Assembly: GCF_010993745.1 (NCBI RefSeq)
Contig: NZ_WOTN01000001.1
Coordinates: forward strand, 3,157,681 to 3,221,680
Reading direction: 5' to 3'
Source of the DNA: Fodinicola acaciae
Lineage (GTDB): Bacteria; Actinomycetota; Actinomycetes; Mycobacteriales; HKI-0501
DNA: 64,000 bases
The translations under genes were made by a program, and so were the position numbers. Of the stretch, positions 9,297-17,839 are shown piece after piece; the first letter of the stretch is position 1, and every line of letters begins with the position of its first letter. The notes below the pieces were generated by a model. It saw nothing but the letters and a program-made list of their open reading frames with translations, was not told the origin of the DNA and ran no database searches.

Positions 9297-10583
9297 ATGA
9301 CCCTTCTGACCTCTCGACGGCTCGGACTGCTACGCGAGCACGACTTCCGGCAGCTGTGGACGGCCGACCTGATCAGCCAACTCGGCACGCGTACGGCGCT
9401 GCTCGCGATGCCGCTGCTCGCGGTCGTCACACTCCACGCGAGCACCTTCGAGACCGCGCTGCTGACCGCCGCCGGCACGGCCGGCTCGCTGCTGTTTGGC
9501 CTGCCGGCCGGCGCCTGGCTCGACCGGATCCGCAGCCGTCCGGTGCTGATCGTCACCGACCTGGCGCGCACCTGCCTGCTGCTGTCGATCCCGGTCGCCA
9601 GCCTGCTCGGCGCGGTCAGCATGCCGCAGCTGTACGCCGTCGCGTTCGTCGCGAGCGTCTGCACGGTCTTCTTCAACATCGGCCAGATGACGTACGTGGC
9701 GCGGCTGCTGCGGCCGGAGCGGCTGGTCGAGGCCAACACGAAGCTGGCCAGCAACGCGTCCGTCGCCGCGGTCGCCGGCAGCGCGGTCGGCGGCTGGGTC
9801 GTACAGGTGCTGACCGCGCCGATCGCCATCGCCGTCGACGCGCTCAGCTATCTGCTGTCCGCGCTCGGCCTGGTGCGGATCCGCGCGGCCGAGCCGCCGA
9901 TCGAGCCGCCGATCGAGCCGCCGATCGAGCCGCCGATCGAGCCGGCGCCACGCCACCTCGGCCGCGAGATCGCCGACGGACTCCGCTTCGTCGGCGGCCA
10001 TCCGGTGCTGCGCGCGCTCGGCCTCAACATCGCGATCTGGGTGCTGTTCCAGGGCGCCGACAACGGCATCATGATCGTCTTCCTGGTCCGCGAGGTGCAC
10101 CTGAACGCGGCCACCATCGGCCTGCTCGGCACCATCGGTCTGATCGGCGCGCTGCTGGCCACCGCCGCCACCGGCAGGATCACCGCACGGATCGGTGAGG
10201 CGCGGACGATCCTGCTGGCCGGTTTCGTCGCCGCCGCCGCGTTCCTCTGCTATCCGCTGACCGGTCCAGGATGGTCGCTCGGCTGGTTCGTGCTGGCCGG
10301 TTTTCTGGCCGCGTTTGCCATCGTCGCGTCCAACATCGTCCAGACCAGCTATCGCCAGCGGCTGACGCCGGCGCACCTGCAGGGCCGGGCCGGCTCGGTG
10401 ATGACGATGCTGAGTTGGGGGATGCTGCCGGCCGGCAGCGTGCTCGGCGGCGCGGTCGCCAGCCTGCTCGACCTGCGTACGACCCTGTTCGTCAACGGCG
10501 TCGGCGTAGCGCTGTCGGTGCTGCCGTTGCTACTCTCGCCGCTCCGGTCGGCCGCAACGAAAGCATCTGTTGATCATGAATGA
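9297..10583 (+). CDS. MFS transporter (major facilitator, drug-exporter-like)
   Basis: 428 residues with about 12 hydrophobic segments. The N-terminal pattern (short cytoplasmic start, LREHDFRQLWTADLISQLG) and LPAGAWLDR between segments 2 and 3 match MFS permeases of the enterobactin/macrolide-exporter type. The central cytoplasmic loop between helices 6 and 7 contains four perfect repeats of the tetrapeptide EPPI, coded by a 12-bp DNA tandem repeat, an unusual linker. Substrate unknown. It starts 94 nt after lhr on the same strand and could be read through from it. Confidence 0.9.
   Translation: MTLLTSRRLGLLREHDFRQLWTADLISQLGTRTALLAMPLLAVVTLHASTFETALLTAAGTAGSLLFGLPAGAWLDRIRSRPVLIVTDLARTCLLLSIPVASLLGAVSMPQLYAVAFVASVCTVFFNIGQMTYVARLLRPERLVEANTKLASNASVAAVAGSAVGGWVVQVLTAPIAIAVDALSYLLSALGLVRIRAAEPPIEPPIEPPIEPPIEPAPRHLGREIADGLRFVGGHPVLRALGLNIAIWVLFQGADNGIMIVFLVREVHLNAATIGLLGTIGLIGALLATAATGRITARIGEARTILLAGFVAAAAFLCYPLTGPGWSLGWFVLAGFLAAFAIVASNIVQTSYRQRLTPAHLQGRAGSVMTMLSWGMLPAGSVLGGAVASLLDLRTTLFVNGVGVALSVLPLLLSPLRSAATKASVDHE
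9891..9938 (+). repeat. 12-bp tandem repeat (x4) inside the MFS gene
   Basis: Four perfect copies of GAGCCGCCGATC code for EPPI repeated four times, followed by a degenerate fifth unit (GAGCCGGCG). The period keeps frame, so length changes would only alter the cytoplasmic loop. Confidence 0.95.
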
Positions 10584-10802
10584 TTCGCCGCGTGATCGGC
10601 AAAAACGACGCGCCATCCGAGAATTGCGCGTTTATTTTGCTCTTTTTGCTCGCGGCTTTCGGTGTAGTTACAGGGGATCTCGTTAAACGTCGGTGATCAG
10701 CTTGGAGTAGCGTCTGTCCGTCATGCCACCGCATTCCGTCCAGCAGTCCCGGTGGGTCAGCGACCACCGGGCCGCTGTCGTGCGCATCGACGGCGGTGGT
10801 CG

Positions 10803-11525
10803 ATGATTCGCGCGTTGGTGGTCGACCAGGACGTCCTCGTCGCCTCCATGCACGCCGGTTTTGTCGAAGGAGTGCCCGGTTTCTCGGTGCTCGGCACGGC
10901 GCACTCCGGCCGCGAGGCGCGCGTACGCGTCGGCGAGCTGTCGCCCGACCTGCTGCTGCTCGACCTCTACCTGCCGGACGAGTCCGGCCTGCAACTGCTC
11001 TCCGACCTCGACGTCGACACCATCGTGCTGACCGCGGCGGCCGACGCGCGTACGGTGCAGAGTGCATTGCGGGCCGGCGCGCTGAATTACCTCATCAAGC
11101 CGTTCACCGCGGCACAGCTGGGCACCCGGCTGACCGCGTACGCGCGTTATCGCGCACTGATCGGCAGCGCGCAGACCCTGCGGCAAAACGACATCGACCG
11201 GTCCGTGCGCGCGCTGCACGACAATGACCGCTCCAGCACCACAAAAGGCCAGTCGCCGGTGACCGCGCGGCTGGTCACCGACGCACTGCGCCGCGCCGGC
11301 CGGCCGCGCTCGGCCATCGAAATCGCCACCGAGCTGGGGATCGCGCGCGCCACCGCACAGCGTTATCTCGGTGCGTTGGCCGAAAACGGCGAGGCTCGCA
11401 TCGGTCTGCGCTATGGCGCCACCGGCCGGCCGGAGCACGAATACACCTGGCTCGGCGATCCCGCCACCGCCGACGCCGCACTGCCCGAAGCGCAGCGCTC
11501 CCCCGGCGCCCCGCCACCTTCCTAG
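10803..11525 (+). CDS. CitB/DctR-type two-component response regulator (orphan)
   Basis: 240 residues. Receiver domain 1-120 with D8/D10 acidic pocket, phospho-acceptor D54 in LLLLDLYLPDE, T77 and K99 (LIKPF). The C-terminal part (about 150-215) has the winged-helix/HTH pattern IEIATELGIARATAQRYLGAL seen in regulators of di/tricarboxylate uptake (CitB, DpiA, DctR). I start at ATG 10803, where the receiver strand begins; a longer in-frame start at 10752 would add a tail outside the fold. No sensor kinase gene is adjacent, unlike usual CitA/CitB pairs, so its partner is elsewhere or the domain is used differently. Its last 4 nt overlap the convergent dedA remnant. Confidence 0.88.
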   Translation: MIRALVVDQDVLVASMHAGFVEGVPGFSVLGTAHSGREARVRVGELSPDLLLLDLYLPDESGLQLLSDLDVDTIVLTAAADARTVQSALRAGALNYLIKPFTAAQLGTRLTAYARYRALIGSAQTLRQNDIDRSVRALHDNDRSSTTKGQSPVTARLVTDALRRAGRPRSAIEIATELGIARATAQRYLGALAENGEARIGLRYGATGRPEHEYTWLGDPATADAALPEAQRSPGAPPPS

Positions 11526-12132
11526 CGTTTTGTCAGCCGCCAGGCCAGAATCGCGACAGCCACGATCAGGATCGCTGGCAGCCCAAGGAAACCGACGGCA
11601 CGCAACACGGTGTCATATGCGGCCCCGGCGAGATAACCAAGGGTCGTCACGCCACCGGCCCAGATCATCCCGCCGGCGCAATCCGCTGCGGTGAAACGAA
11701 AATACGGCACGCCAGCGCGACCGGCGAAGCGCGGCACGAGCGTACGCACGACCGCCACACAATGCGCCGCACCAACCGCCGAACGCGCTCGCCGCCGAAT
11801 GCCGTCGAGCAACATCTCCTCACGCTCGGCGCCGATTTTCCGTTCCACCAAACGGGTCAGCCAACCAGGATGACTGAACGCACGGCGACCGCGGAAAAAC
11901 CCGTACTGACTGCCGGTCACCGTCGCCGCAATCGCCGCGACAATTGCTACATACAAAGGAAAGCGCCGCCGCGAGCGAACAGACCAAGCGCCATCGCGAC
12001 ACTGGCGCCAGGCAGAATCACGCCGATCAACAGGCCGGATTCTGCCGCGAGCATGACCGCTGCGAGAAGCAGCACGATGGGGGCTGGGAGGAGTGCGAGC
12101 AGGCCGGAGAGGAGCGTGGTGATAGTTGGCAT
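11522..12132 (-). pseudogene. dedA-family membrane protein, frameshifted
   Basis: The N-terminal part, from ATG 12132, reads MPTITTLLSGLLALLPAPIV and continues through GVILPGASVAMALGLFARGG to a stop at 11,947. The rest of the fold continues in another frame from about 11,956: VAIVAAIAATVTGSQYGFFRGRR ... VRTLVPRFAGRAG. The two frames overlap by 10 nt. Adding one T to the TTCCTTTG run near 11,955 restores a continuous DedA/SNARE-associated protein of about 203 residues. DedA proteins are membrane transporters/flippases linked to undecaprenyl phosphate and membrane potential. There is no clear slippery heptamer, so I read it as a real or sequencing frameshift rather than programmed. Confidence 0.7.
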
Positions 12133-12359
12133 CAGCGGTGCGCGAGGTCGGAGTGGGGGGTCATCGGGTCCAAGTTTAGGGATCGCGGCGGTGAGGAGAG
12201 GTGGCGCCAAGGGGTGGCGCGGAGAGCGGGTTGGCTTCTGGTGGGTGCGATGCGAGAGGGGTGGGTTTCTGGGGGTGCGGTGCGGAGACGGGTGAGTTTC
12301 TGGGGGTGCGGTGGGTGGCGGGGGTCGTCGTGTTGCGATGTGTTCGCCCCGTTGTTCGG

Positions 12360-13060
12360 TGGGGAGGTGGAGGGCTCGACCGTTTGTTGCGGTCAAGGGG
12401 GTGGTTGCGTCTCTTGTTTGTTGCGTGGGTGGGTGGTTGGGTTTTTCGCCTGCGCGGCGGGCGCTCCTGCGCGGAGGGCGACCTCAAGGGAGGGGGCGCG
12501 GGAACGCCAATCGGTGTGCATGGGGGATGCGGGCGGCGGTTTCGTGCGGGGCTGGGTTCTCCAGGCTTGCTCGGTCACGTATGGGAAGCAACCCGTCGGC
12601 ATGGACACCAAACGATCTTGCTGTTGCGCTAAATGTCCGCCTTGCCGGTTTGTGTTTTGGTAGTGAGGCCTCCTTACGTGCGTCTGACGCACGCATGGGG
12701 GCCTTGCGAACATCGAGTGGTGGCGGGGATGGCGCTGGTGTGACCGGTGTGGCTGACAATGCGGGTGAGGCGGCCTGACTGCGTAATACTTGTTTAACAA
12801 GGCATCAAAACGGGCATCCGTTACTGGCCAACAGTCGCAACAGCATTACCAGCCTCAGTAGTCACAGCTATCACAGGCTCCGGTGCTCACAGCGGTGCGA
12901 AAGCCTTGTTTCTTGCGTCCAGCGCTAGTAACTCGACATTCACGACGTCCGCGAACTTCGCAAGTTGGACATTTAGCGCTACACCGGCAACTGGATCTCA
13001 CATAGTGGACTTTCTTGCCAACTACCGGGACGCCACGCCTCTCGTGCCGCCTAGCCACGA
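12360..13060. repeat. Composite dispersed repeat, copy 2 (right arm missing)
   Basis: Occupies the gap between the dedA remnant and the 13,066-14,046 gene. It has the G-rich units with TTTGTTGCG, the left arm (12,441-12,500, same sequence as copy 1), the CGTCGGCATGGACACC block, palindromic centre CTTGTTTAACAAG (about 12,790), the CAGCCTCAGTAGTCAC block (about 12,850), CTTGTTTCTTGCGTCCAGCG, and GGACATTTAGCGCTACAC. The mirrored right arm is absent; the copy runs straight up to the stop codon of the next gene. An extra hairpin (about 12,665-12,705) lies just after the left half. The remaining 12,133-12,359 is G-rich with GGGTGGGTTTCTGGGGGTGCG-like units and no gene. Confidence 0.85.
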
Positions 13061-13065
13061 CCAAA

Positions 13066-14046
13066 CTAACAGGCGCCGGGGAGGTCAGGCGCCGTCTTCG
13101 GGTTGTACGCGGCGGTCGGCGGCGCCGTTGTGTGGCCGTCCTTGTCCAGCGGTCCCAGGGTCAGATAGCCCTGGCCAAACTTGCCGCAGTCCTTGTTGTA
13201 CGCGTTCCACTCGCCACCGCCGGTACGCAGGCCGCGCTCGGTCGCGACCACCTTGGCCGGCTGATACCACTCGTACGTCTCGACCGTGTGTAGCACCACG
13301 AGCTCACCGCCGGGCATGGTGGCGCTGGGAGTCGCGCCGCTGCGTACGAGCGGATAGACCCAAACATAGTCAGCCTTGATCACGAGCTGCTGATCGGTGC
13401 CAAGGCTGACGTCCATCGTGCCAGAGATCCGGATCTGCGTAGAAGCGAGCTTGGTCCCCGGCACCAGCCGGGTCGCATAGCCGAGTGCGCCGGCGCCGTT
13501 CTGCAGGGCTGAGCCGATCATCGGTCGCAGACTGGGGGCGAGCTTGCTCAGGTAGGTCGTGGTGTCGCCCTTCTCCAGCATCGCCGGGTCGAGGCGCGCG
13601 GCGACCAGGGTCTGCTTGGTGAGCTTGGTCGCCGCCTCCACGTCGGCCGCGCTGAACGGTCCGAGCTTGGCGGCCGGAGGTGGCAGGATGCCGGTCGCGC
13701 CGATCGGGAAGGTGGCGGCCGGGGTGTCGGCGTATGCGCTGGTGGCGCTGGACTGGTTGGCGACCGTGGCGGGCAGGCCGCCGCCGGACCGGTTGAAGAA
13801 GACGCCGCGTACGCCAGGAGCCAGCAACAGCCCGACGACGACCGCGGCGACTCCGGCGACGACGGCGAGCCGGATCACCTTGCGCCGCTGCAGCCGCGCG
13901 ACCCTGGTGCCGTGCTGCGGTTTGGACGCCTGCCGCGCCTTGGTCGGCTGAGCCGAGCGGCGCAACAGGCGGTCCAGCAGACCCCGTGTGGGGCCGGAGT
14001 CGTCAGGTGACGGGTGCGCACGGCGAGCGCTGTCCTCAGGCGGCAT
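13066..14046 (-). CDS. Single-pass membrane-anchored protein of unknown function
   Basis: 326 residues. A charged cytoplasmic N-terminus (1-55, ending KVIRLAVV) is followed by one transmembrane segment (about 57-77), then a Gly/Pro/Ser-rich linker and a C-terminal extracytoplasmic domain of about 210 residues with a WVYPLVRS strand and a final Cys pair region (NKDCGKFGQG, GAC end). I do not recognise the family. It is on the same strand as, and 83 nt downstream of, the NlpC/P60 peptidase, so a shared role at the cell wall is possible but unproven. Its 3' end abuts repeat copy 2. Confidence 0.75.
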   Translation of the reverse strand: MPPEDSARRAHPSPDDSGPTRGLLDRLLRRSAQPTKARQASKPQHGTRVARLQRRKVIRLAVVAGVAAVVVGLLLAPGVRGVFFNRSGGGLPATVANQSSATSAYADTPAATFPIGATGILPPPAAKLGPFSAADVEAATKLTKQTLVAARLDPAMLEKGDTTTYLSKLAPSLRPMIGSALQNGAGALGYATRLVPGTKLASTQIRISGTMDVSLGTDQQLVIKADYVWVYPLVRSGATPSATMPGGELVVLHTVETYEWYQPAKVVATERGLRTGGGEWNAYNKDCGKFGQGYLTLGPLDKDGHTTAPPTAAYNPKTAPDLPGAC

Positions 14047-14129
14047 CGCTTGCGCTGGCTTCCTTCCGTCGACCCCGGGTGTGGGTGTGCCAGACCCGAC
14101 GGTAACACCGGGGTACGGCGGCAGGAAAA

Positions 14130-15137
14130 CTACAGGTAACGGACAGCGCCGGCGTACTCGTCGGCATACCGGTGCTGGTCGACCTTCACGATCTCCAGCG
14201 GGCTCTCCTGCGTGGCGCTGTTGCCCGGCGCGTCGATCTCGTAGCCGTCGCCGATGTACATGCCGACGTGGTGGACCGAGCCGGTGCCGTGGTTGTACGC
14301 GTAGAAAATCAGGTCGCCAACCTGCAGGTCAGCCTTGTCCACCGGCGTGCCGGCGACCTTCTGCGGACCGGCGTCGCGCGGGATCGTCATGCCGTTGAGC
14401 GCATAGACGGTGTGCGTGAAACCGGAGCAGTCGAAGCCGAAGGCGGACGTGCCGGCCCACAGATAGTGCAGTCCGACGAACTTCTTCGCGGTGCGTACGA
14501 GGTCGGCGCCGGTCGGCCGCGGGATGTCGGAGGCCTTGGCGAAGACGCGTACGTCCTTGGCTGGCAGCCACCGAGAGCCGCGGTCCGGAGTCGCCACGAG
14601 GACGGCGGCGGCCGTACGCGCCAACACCGGCAGCCGCGTGTTGGCGGACAGCTCCATCTCGTGGTGCCGGCCGGCCGCGTCCTTGGACAGCCAGGTGGTG
14701 TTGGACGTCACCAACGCGAACGGCCGCGCGGCCTGCAACTCGCCGAAGACCGGATTGGTGAGTAGCTGCCGCGCCGGCACCCAGCCCGGATAGCCGAGCG
14801 TGTTACGCGGCGTCGGTTGGCCGACGACCGCGACGTGGACCCAGTCGCCCTGGCGCTCCAGAATGCGGACCGGATTTCCGTACAACGCCTGGGTTTCCAG
14901 CATGCCGACCAGATCGACGCGCTGGCCGAGCGTCATGTCGGTGGTCCATTTCCGGATATTCACCGGATTCGACACCGCCGGCGCGTCCACCGGCCGGTCG
15001 ATCGCCGGATCGACCCATGACGTAGCAACGGAAACGCTGACATATTCGGTGGAATCGTCGGCCTGCGCCACCGCCGGCACGCTGGCCAACCCAAAAGCAA
15101 TGACGAAAACCAAGAAGAGCCGGAAAACGATTTTCAT
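14130..15137 (-). CDS. Secreted NlpC/P60 (C40) peptidoglycan peptidase
   Basis: 335 residues from ATG 15137. Signal peptide MKIVFRLFLVFVIAFGLASV with likely cleavage after AVAQA. The middle part has SH3b-like repeats (about 60-200: GDWVHVAVVGQP, LGYPGWVPARQL). The C-terminal NlpC/P60 domain shows the catalytic Cys in FGFDCSGFTHTVY and His in SVHHVGMYIGDG. Such enzymes cut the D-Glu to diamino-acid bond in cell-wall stem peptides. A longer frame to 15,200 would need a TTG start and would bury the signal peptide, so I reject it. No good ribosome site precedes the ATG. It may be cotranscribed with the trypco2 gene 60 nt upstream. Confidence 0.88.
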   Translation of the reverse strand: MKIVFRLFLVFVIAFGLASVPAVAQADDSTEYVSVSVATSWVDPAIDRPVDAPAVSNPVNIRKWTTDMTLGQRVDLVGMLETQALYGNPVRILERQGDWVHVAVVGQPTPRNTLGYPGWVPARQLLTNPVFGELQAARPFALVTSNTTWLSKDAAGRHHEMELSANTRLPVLARTAAAVLVATPDRGSRWLPAKDVRVFAKASDIPRPTGADLVRTAKKFVGLHYLWAGTSAFGFDCSGFTHTVYALNGMTIPRDAGPQKVAGTPVDKADLQVGDLIFYAYNHGTGSVHHVGMYIGDGYEIDAPGNSATQESPLEIVKVDQHRYADEYAGAVRYL

Positions 15138-15196
15138 AGGAGGTATTCGACCGAGGTCAGCCGTCGCTGTCCAGCCGTTGGCGCTGACCGGCCACG

Positions 15197-15493
15197 TCAA
15201 CGCTCGGTTGGCTTCGCCTCGCCAGAGACGTACGCGGACGCGCCGCCAGGCAACTGCGGCTGCAGCGTCAGCTTGATCCGCTGCGTCGCCGCCTTCGCGA
15301 CCGACGCGTCGGCGCCGGCCTCGACGACCCAGAACCTCACCTTCGCGCCGGGCTTGGCCTCCTTGCTGACCGCGACCGTGGTCTCCAGCTCGACCGGACC
15401 CAGCTGGAAATGCAGTCCCTGCTGGTTGGCCTGCGCGACCGCGCGACCCAGCTCGTCACGCAGATCGCGGATCAGGTCAGCCAGCTCAACCAC
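15197..15493 (-). CDS. trypsin-co-occurring domain (trypco2) protein
   Basis: 98 residues: MVELADLIRDLRDELGRAV, LHFQLGPVELETTVAV, KVRFWVVEAGADAS and QRIKLTLQPQL. This helix-then-beta layout is the trypco2 domain, a small actinobacterial module usually encoded next to trypsin-like proteases or NACHT/Effector-associated conflict genes. Here the neighbour is a C40 peptidase instead. Role unknown. It is divergent from the disrupted nei gene, with only 29 nt between the starts, so the two promoters overlap. Confidence 0.8.
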   Translation of the reverse strand: MVELADLIRDLRDELGRAVAQANQQGLHFQLGPVELETTVAVSKEAKPGAKVRFWVVEAGADASVAKAATQRIKLTLQPQLPGGASAYVSGEAKPTER

Positions 15494-15522
15494 GGTTGTC
15501 GATGGTAGGCGATCATGGCCAT

Positions 15523-16016
15523 ATGCCAGAAGGCGACACCGTCTGGCTGACGGCCGACAAACTGCACCGAGCGCTGGCCGGCGGCCGGCTCACGCGTACC
15601 GACTTCCGCCTCCCCCAGCTCGCCACCACCGACCTCACCGGCCGCACGGTCACCGAAGTTGTCGCGCGCGGCAAACACATCCTCGTGCGTACGGACGACA
15701 ACCTCACCCTGCACAACCACCTGCGGATGGACGGCTCGTGGACGATCACCGCGGCCGACGGTCGCCGGCTGATGGGACGTACGCATCCGGCACACCACCT
15801 GCGCGTGCTGCTGGCGACCGACCGGGTCACCGCTCGCGGCTTTCGCGTACACGACGTCGTCATCGTCCCCACCGACCGCGAGTCGGAGCTGGTCGGCCAC
15901 CTCGGACCCGACCCGCTCGGCGCCGACTGGTCGGCGGAGGAGGCCGTACGCCGGCTGGCCACCGACCCGGCGCGCGAGATCGGCCCGGCACTGCTGGACC
16001 AACGAAACCTCGCCGG
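15523..16016 (+). pseudogene. 5' half of chromosomal Nei/Fpg-type DNA glycosylase, split by the integrated element
   Basis: Starts MPEGDTVWLTADKLHRALAG: P2/E3 are the catalytic proline nucleophile and glutamate of the Fpg/Nei family. VVARGKHILVR carries the conserved lysine. The match ends after DQRNLAG at 16,016, where the element begins; the frame then runs 34 residues of unrelated sequence into the integrase gene. The missing H2TH and zinc-finger part is at 36,822-37,148. Joined across the GG core the two parts give 272 residues, full length. The truncated product keeps the catalytic residues but lacks the DNA-binding H2TH and zinc finger, so it should be inactive. Confidence 0.93.
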
Positions 16017-16057
16017 AATCAGCGTAGAATTAGTGACCCTAGGGAGAGGGTCACGGG
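16015..16057. other. attL junction of the integrated element
   Basis: Chromosomal sequence ending CTCGCCGG joins element sequence AATCAGCGTAG. The core dinucleotide GG is at 16,015-16,016. Element arm AATTAGTGAC (16,028-16,037) starts 11 nt after the core and is the inverse of GTTACTAATT at attR, also 11 nt from the core. A second arm GGTCACGGG (16,049-16,057) mirrors CCCGTGACC at attR and touches the integrase ATG. GTGACCCT/AGGGTCAC (16,033-16,040 / 16,047-16,054) also forms a hairpin over the integrase ribosome site, so integrase binding here may repress its own translation or transcription (inference). Confidence 0.85.
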
Positions 16058-17521
16058 ATGGGCAAGGCCAGAGGCAAGGTGCTCGATATATATGCGCGGG
16101 TAAGTCGTCTTGGCGATGACCGCCAGCGATCGACCACCGGGCAGGTTGATGACTGCACTGCGCGCGTTGAAGAACGAGACGCCACGGTCGGCGAAGTCTT
16201 CGTAGACAGCGGCCGGTCCGCCTGGAATCCGCGAGTGAAGCGCAAGGACTGGGACAAGCTCATGCGCCGGCTTGAGGACGGCGAGTCCGATGGCGTCGTC
16301 GTCTTCGATCTCGCTCGCTTCTCCCGCCGGCCAATCGAAGGCGAGCGCCTGATCACGGCCGCCGAGCGCGGCCTACTCGTACTCGACTCGGAGGACGAGT
16401 ACGACCTGACGACGGCCAGCGGTAAGAAGGCGTTCCGAGATCAGCTCAACACTGCCGCGTACGAGTCAGACCGGCTCTCCACCCGTGTCAAGCGAGGCAA
16501 GAAGCTTAAGGCGTCTCGCGGCGAGTCGAACGCATCATGGCGGGCCTTCGGCTGGGAACCCGATGGAACCCTGCGGGAGGATGAGGCGGCCCTTGTCCGC
16601 GACCTTGTTACTCGGGTCCTCGCAGGTGAGACCCAAGACGACCTAGTCGTTGAGTTGAACTCGCGAGGCATCCCCACCTCGACAGGTAAGCACTGGACCC
16701 GCGCGAACCTGAAGCAGATCCTTACCCGTCCACGCAATGCCGGACTAGCGGTCTACCAAGGCGAGGTGGTCGGCGACCTGAAGGGCATCGAGCCGATCAT
16801 CGAGAGAGAGGTGTGGGACCGAGTCGACGCGCTGTTTGCGTCACGGCGTCGCGGACGGCCGAACTCATCTGTGTATCTGTGTTCGGGCCTCGTCTTCTGC
16901 GGCCTGTGCTCGCATGTCCTGACCGGTAGGCCACGGGCGAACATGAAGCCGTATCCGGATGGCGGTGTTCGACGCGGCTACTGGTGCCAGCCGCGCTCCT
17001 ATGACGGCGGCTGTGGTCGCATCTCAGTCGATCAGCGCGAGCTGGACAAGCACGTTGGTGTACTTGTGGTGAAGATCCTCGCCGACCCCCGGCACGCCGC
17101 AGCGATCGAGGCCGCAAACAAGCCGGTCCGCGAGGAACGGCAGCGGCTCCAAACAGCCATAGCTGAGTGCGAAGAACTTGCCGACGAGCTAGCCGGACGA
17201 CTCGGCCGCCGCGAGATCACCATGAGCCGGTACGACATCGCGATGAAGCCGATCGACCGAGACCTAGCTAAGTACCATGCTCAACTCACAGCTCTTCCCG
17301 ATGTCTCAGATGACAAGGTTTCAGCCGAAATGACGGCGGCATCCTTATCAGAGTGGACCGAACGCTGGAAGGCTGCCACGGTGCCCGAGAAGCGCACCTT
17401 AATACGGCAGGCACTCGGCAGTCGTCGGCTTATCGTCAACCCCGCCAAGCCCAAGGCTCCTCGAGTCTTCGATCCAATGCGCATCACTATTGACCGGCCT
17501 ATCGACGGACAATCCCTGTAG
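16058..17521 (+). CDS. Large serine recombinase (element integrase)
   Basis: 487 residues, start ATG 16058 with GGGAGAGGG 8 nt before. Resolvase/invertase catalytic domain 1-140: YARVSRL with nucleophile S16, then VFDLARFSR. Recombinase domain about 165-260 (GRLNxxGIPT-like stretch ELNSRGIPTSTGKHWTRANL). Zinc ribbon about 270-330 (CSGLVFCGLC ... YWCQPRSYDGGC). Coiled coil about 350-390 (EERQRLQTAIAECEELADEL), then a C-terminal tail. This layout is that of phiC31/Bxb1-like integrases, which join attP to attB with a 2-nt crossover. The gene lies inside attP's right arm, as expected for an element that regulates it by integration. Confidence 0.96.
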   Translation: MGKARGKVLDIYARVSRLGDDRQRSTTGQVDDCTARVEERDATVGEVFVDSGRSAWNPRVKRKDWDKLMRRLEDGESDGVVVFDLARFSRRPIEGERLITAAERGLLVLDSEDEYDLTTASGKKAFRDQLNTAAYESDRLSTRVKRGKKLKASRGESNASWRAFGWEPDGTLREDEAALVRDLVTRVLAGETQDDLVVELNSRGIPTSTGKHWTRANLKQILTRPRNAGLAVYQGEVVGDLKGIEPIIEREVWDRVDALFASRRRGRPNSSVYLCSGLVFCGLCSHVLTGRPRANMKPYPDGGVRRGYWCQPRSYDGGCGRISVDQRELDKHVGVLVVKILADPRHAAAIEAANKPVREERQRLQTAIAECEELADELAGRLGRREITMSRYDIAMKPIDRDLAKYHAQLTALPDVSDDKVSAEMTAASLSEWTERWKAATVPEKRTLIRQALGSRRLIVNPAKPKAPRVFDPMRITIDRPIDGQSL

Positions 17522-17839
17522 GAGATGCCTCGCCCTCGGCTTCACCGACCCAAGATGGTGTCGTCTCCCAGGTTAAGGGTCGGCCGCATCGATTGACCTT
17601 CACGACTGGAGGGCAAGGATTCAAACGTAGCCGCCTTCCAAATCATATGAATTGACACATGTAGCCACCTATACTACATCCGACAATGTATCAAACAAGG
17701 TTATATTGGCATTCGCTCCTCATTAGGCCGTTAGACCTAATGACGGCCGCAGCTGTGGCCGCGTTCTGACCGAATGACCCAACTCCGCAGCGGCCGCGAA
17801 GTCCTAGACTCCTAGCACACACGCGTAGGAGGTGTATTC
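17522..17839. promoter_or_regulatory. AT-richer intergenic region with inverted repeats upstream of the cargo ATPase
   Basis: 318 bp without a gene and markedly richer in A+T than its surroundings. CATTAGG (17,721-17,727) and CCTAATG (17,736-17,742) form a 7-bp inverted repeat with 8-nt spacer, a candidate operator or hairpin; GGCCGCAGCTGTGGCC (about 17,745-17,760) is a second one. TTGACA near 17,654 followed 17 nt later by TACATC is a candidate promoter. AGGAGG (17,827-17,832) is the ribosome site of the next gene. Confidence 0.45.

Noticed and set aside
10803..11525. Search for a sensor kinase partner of the response regulator
   Set aside because: Neither flank codes a histidine kinase: the left neighbour is an MFS transporter and the right is a dedA remnant.
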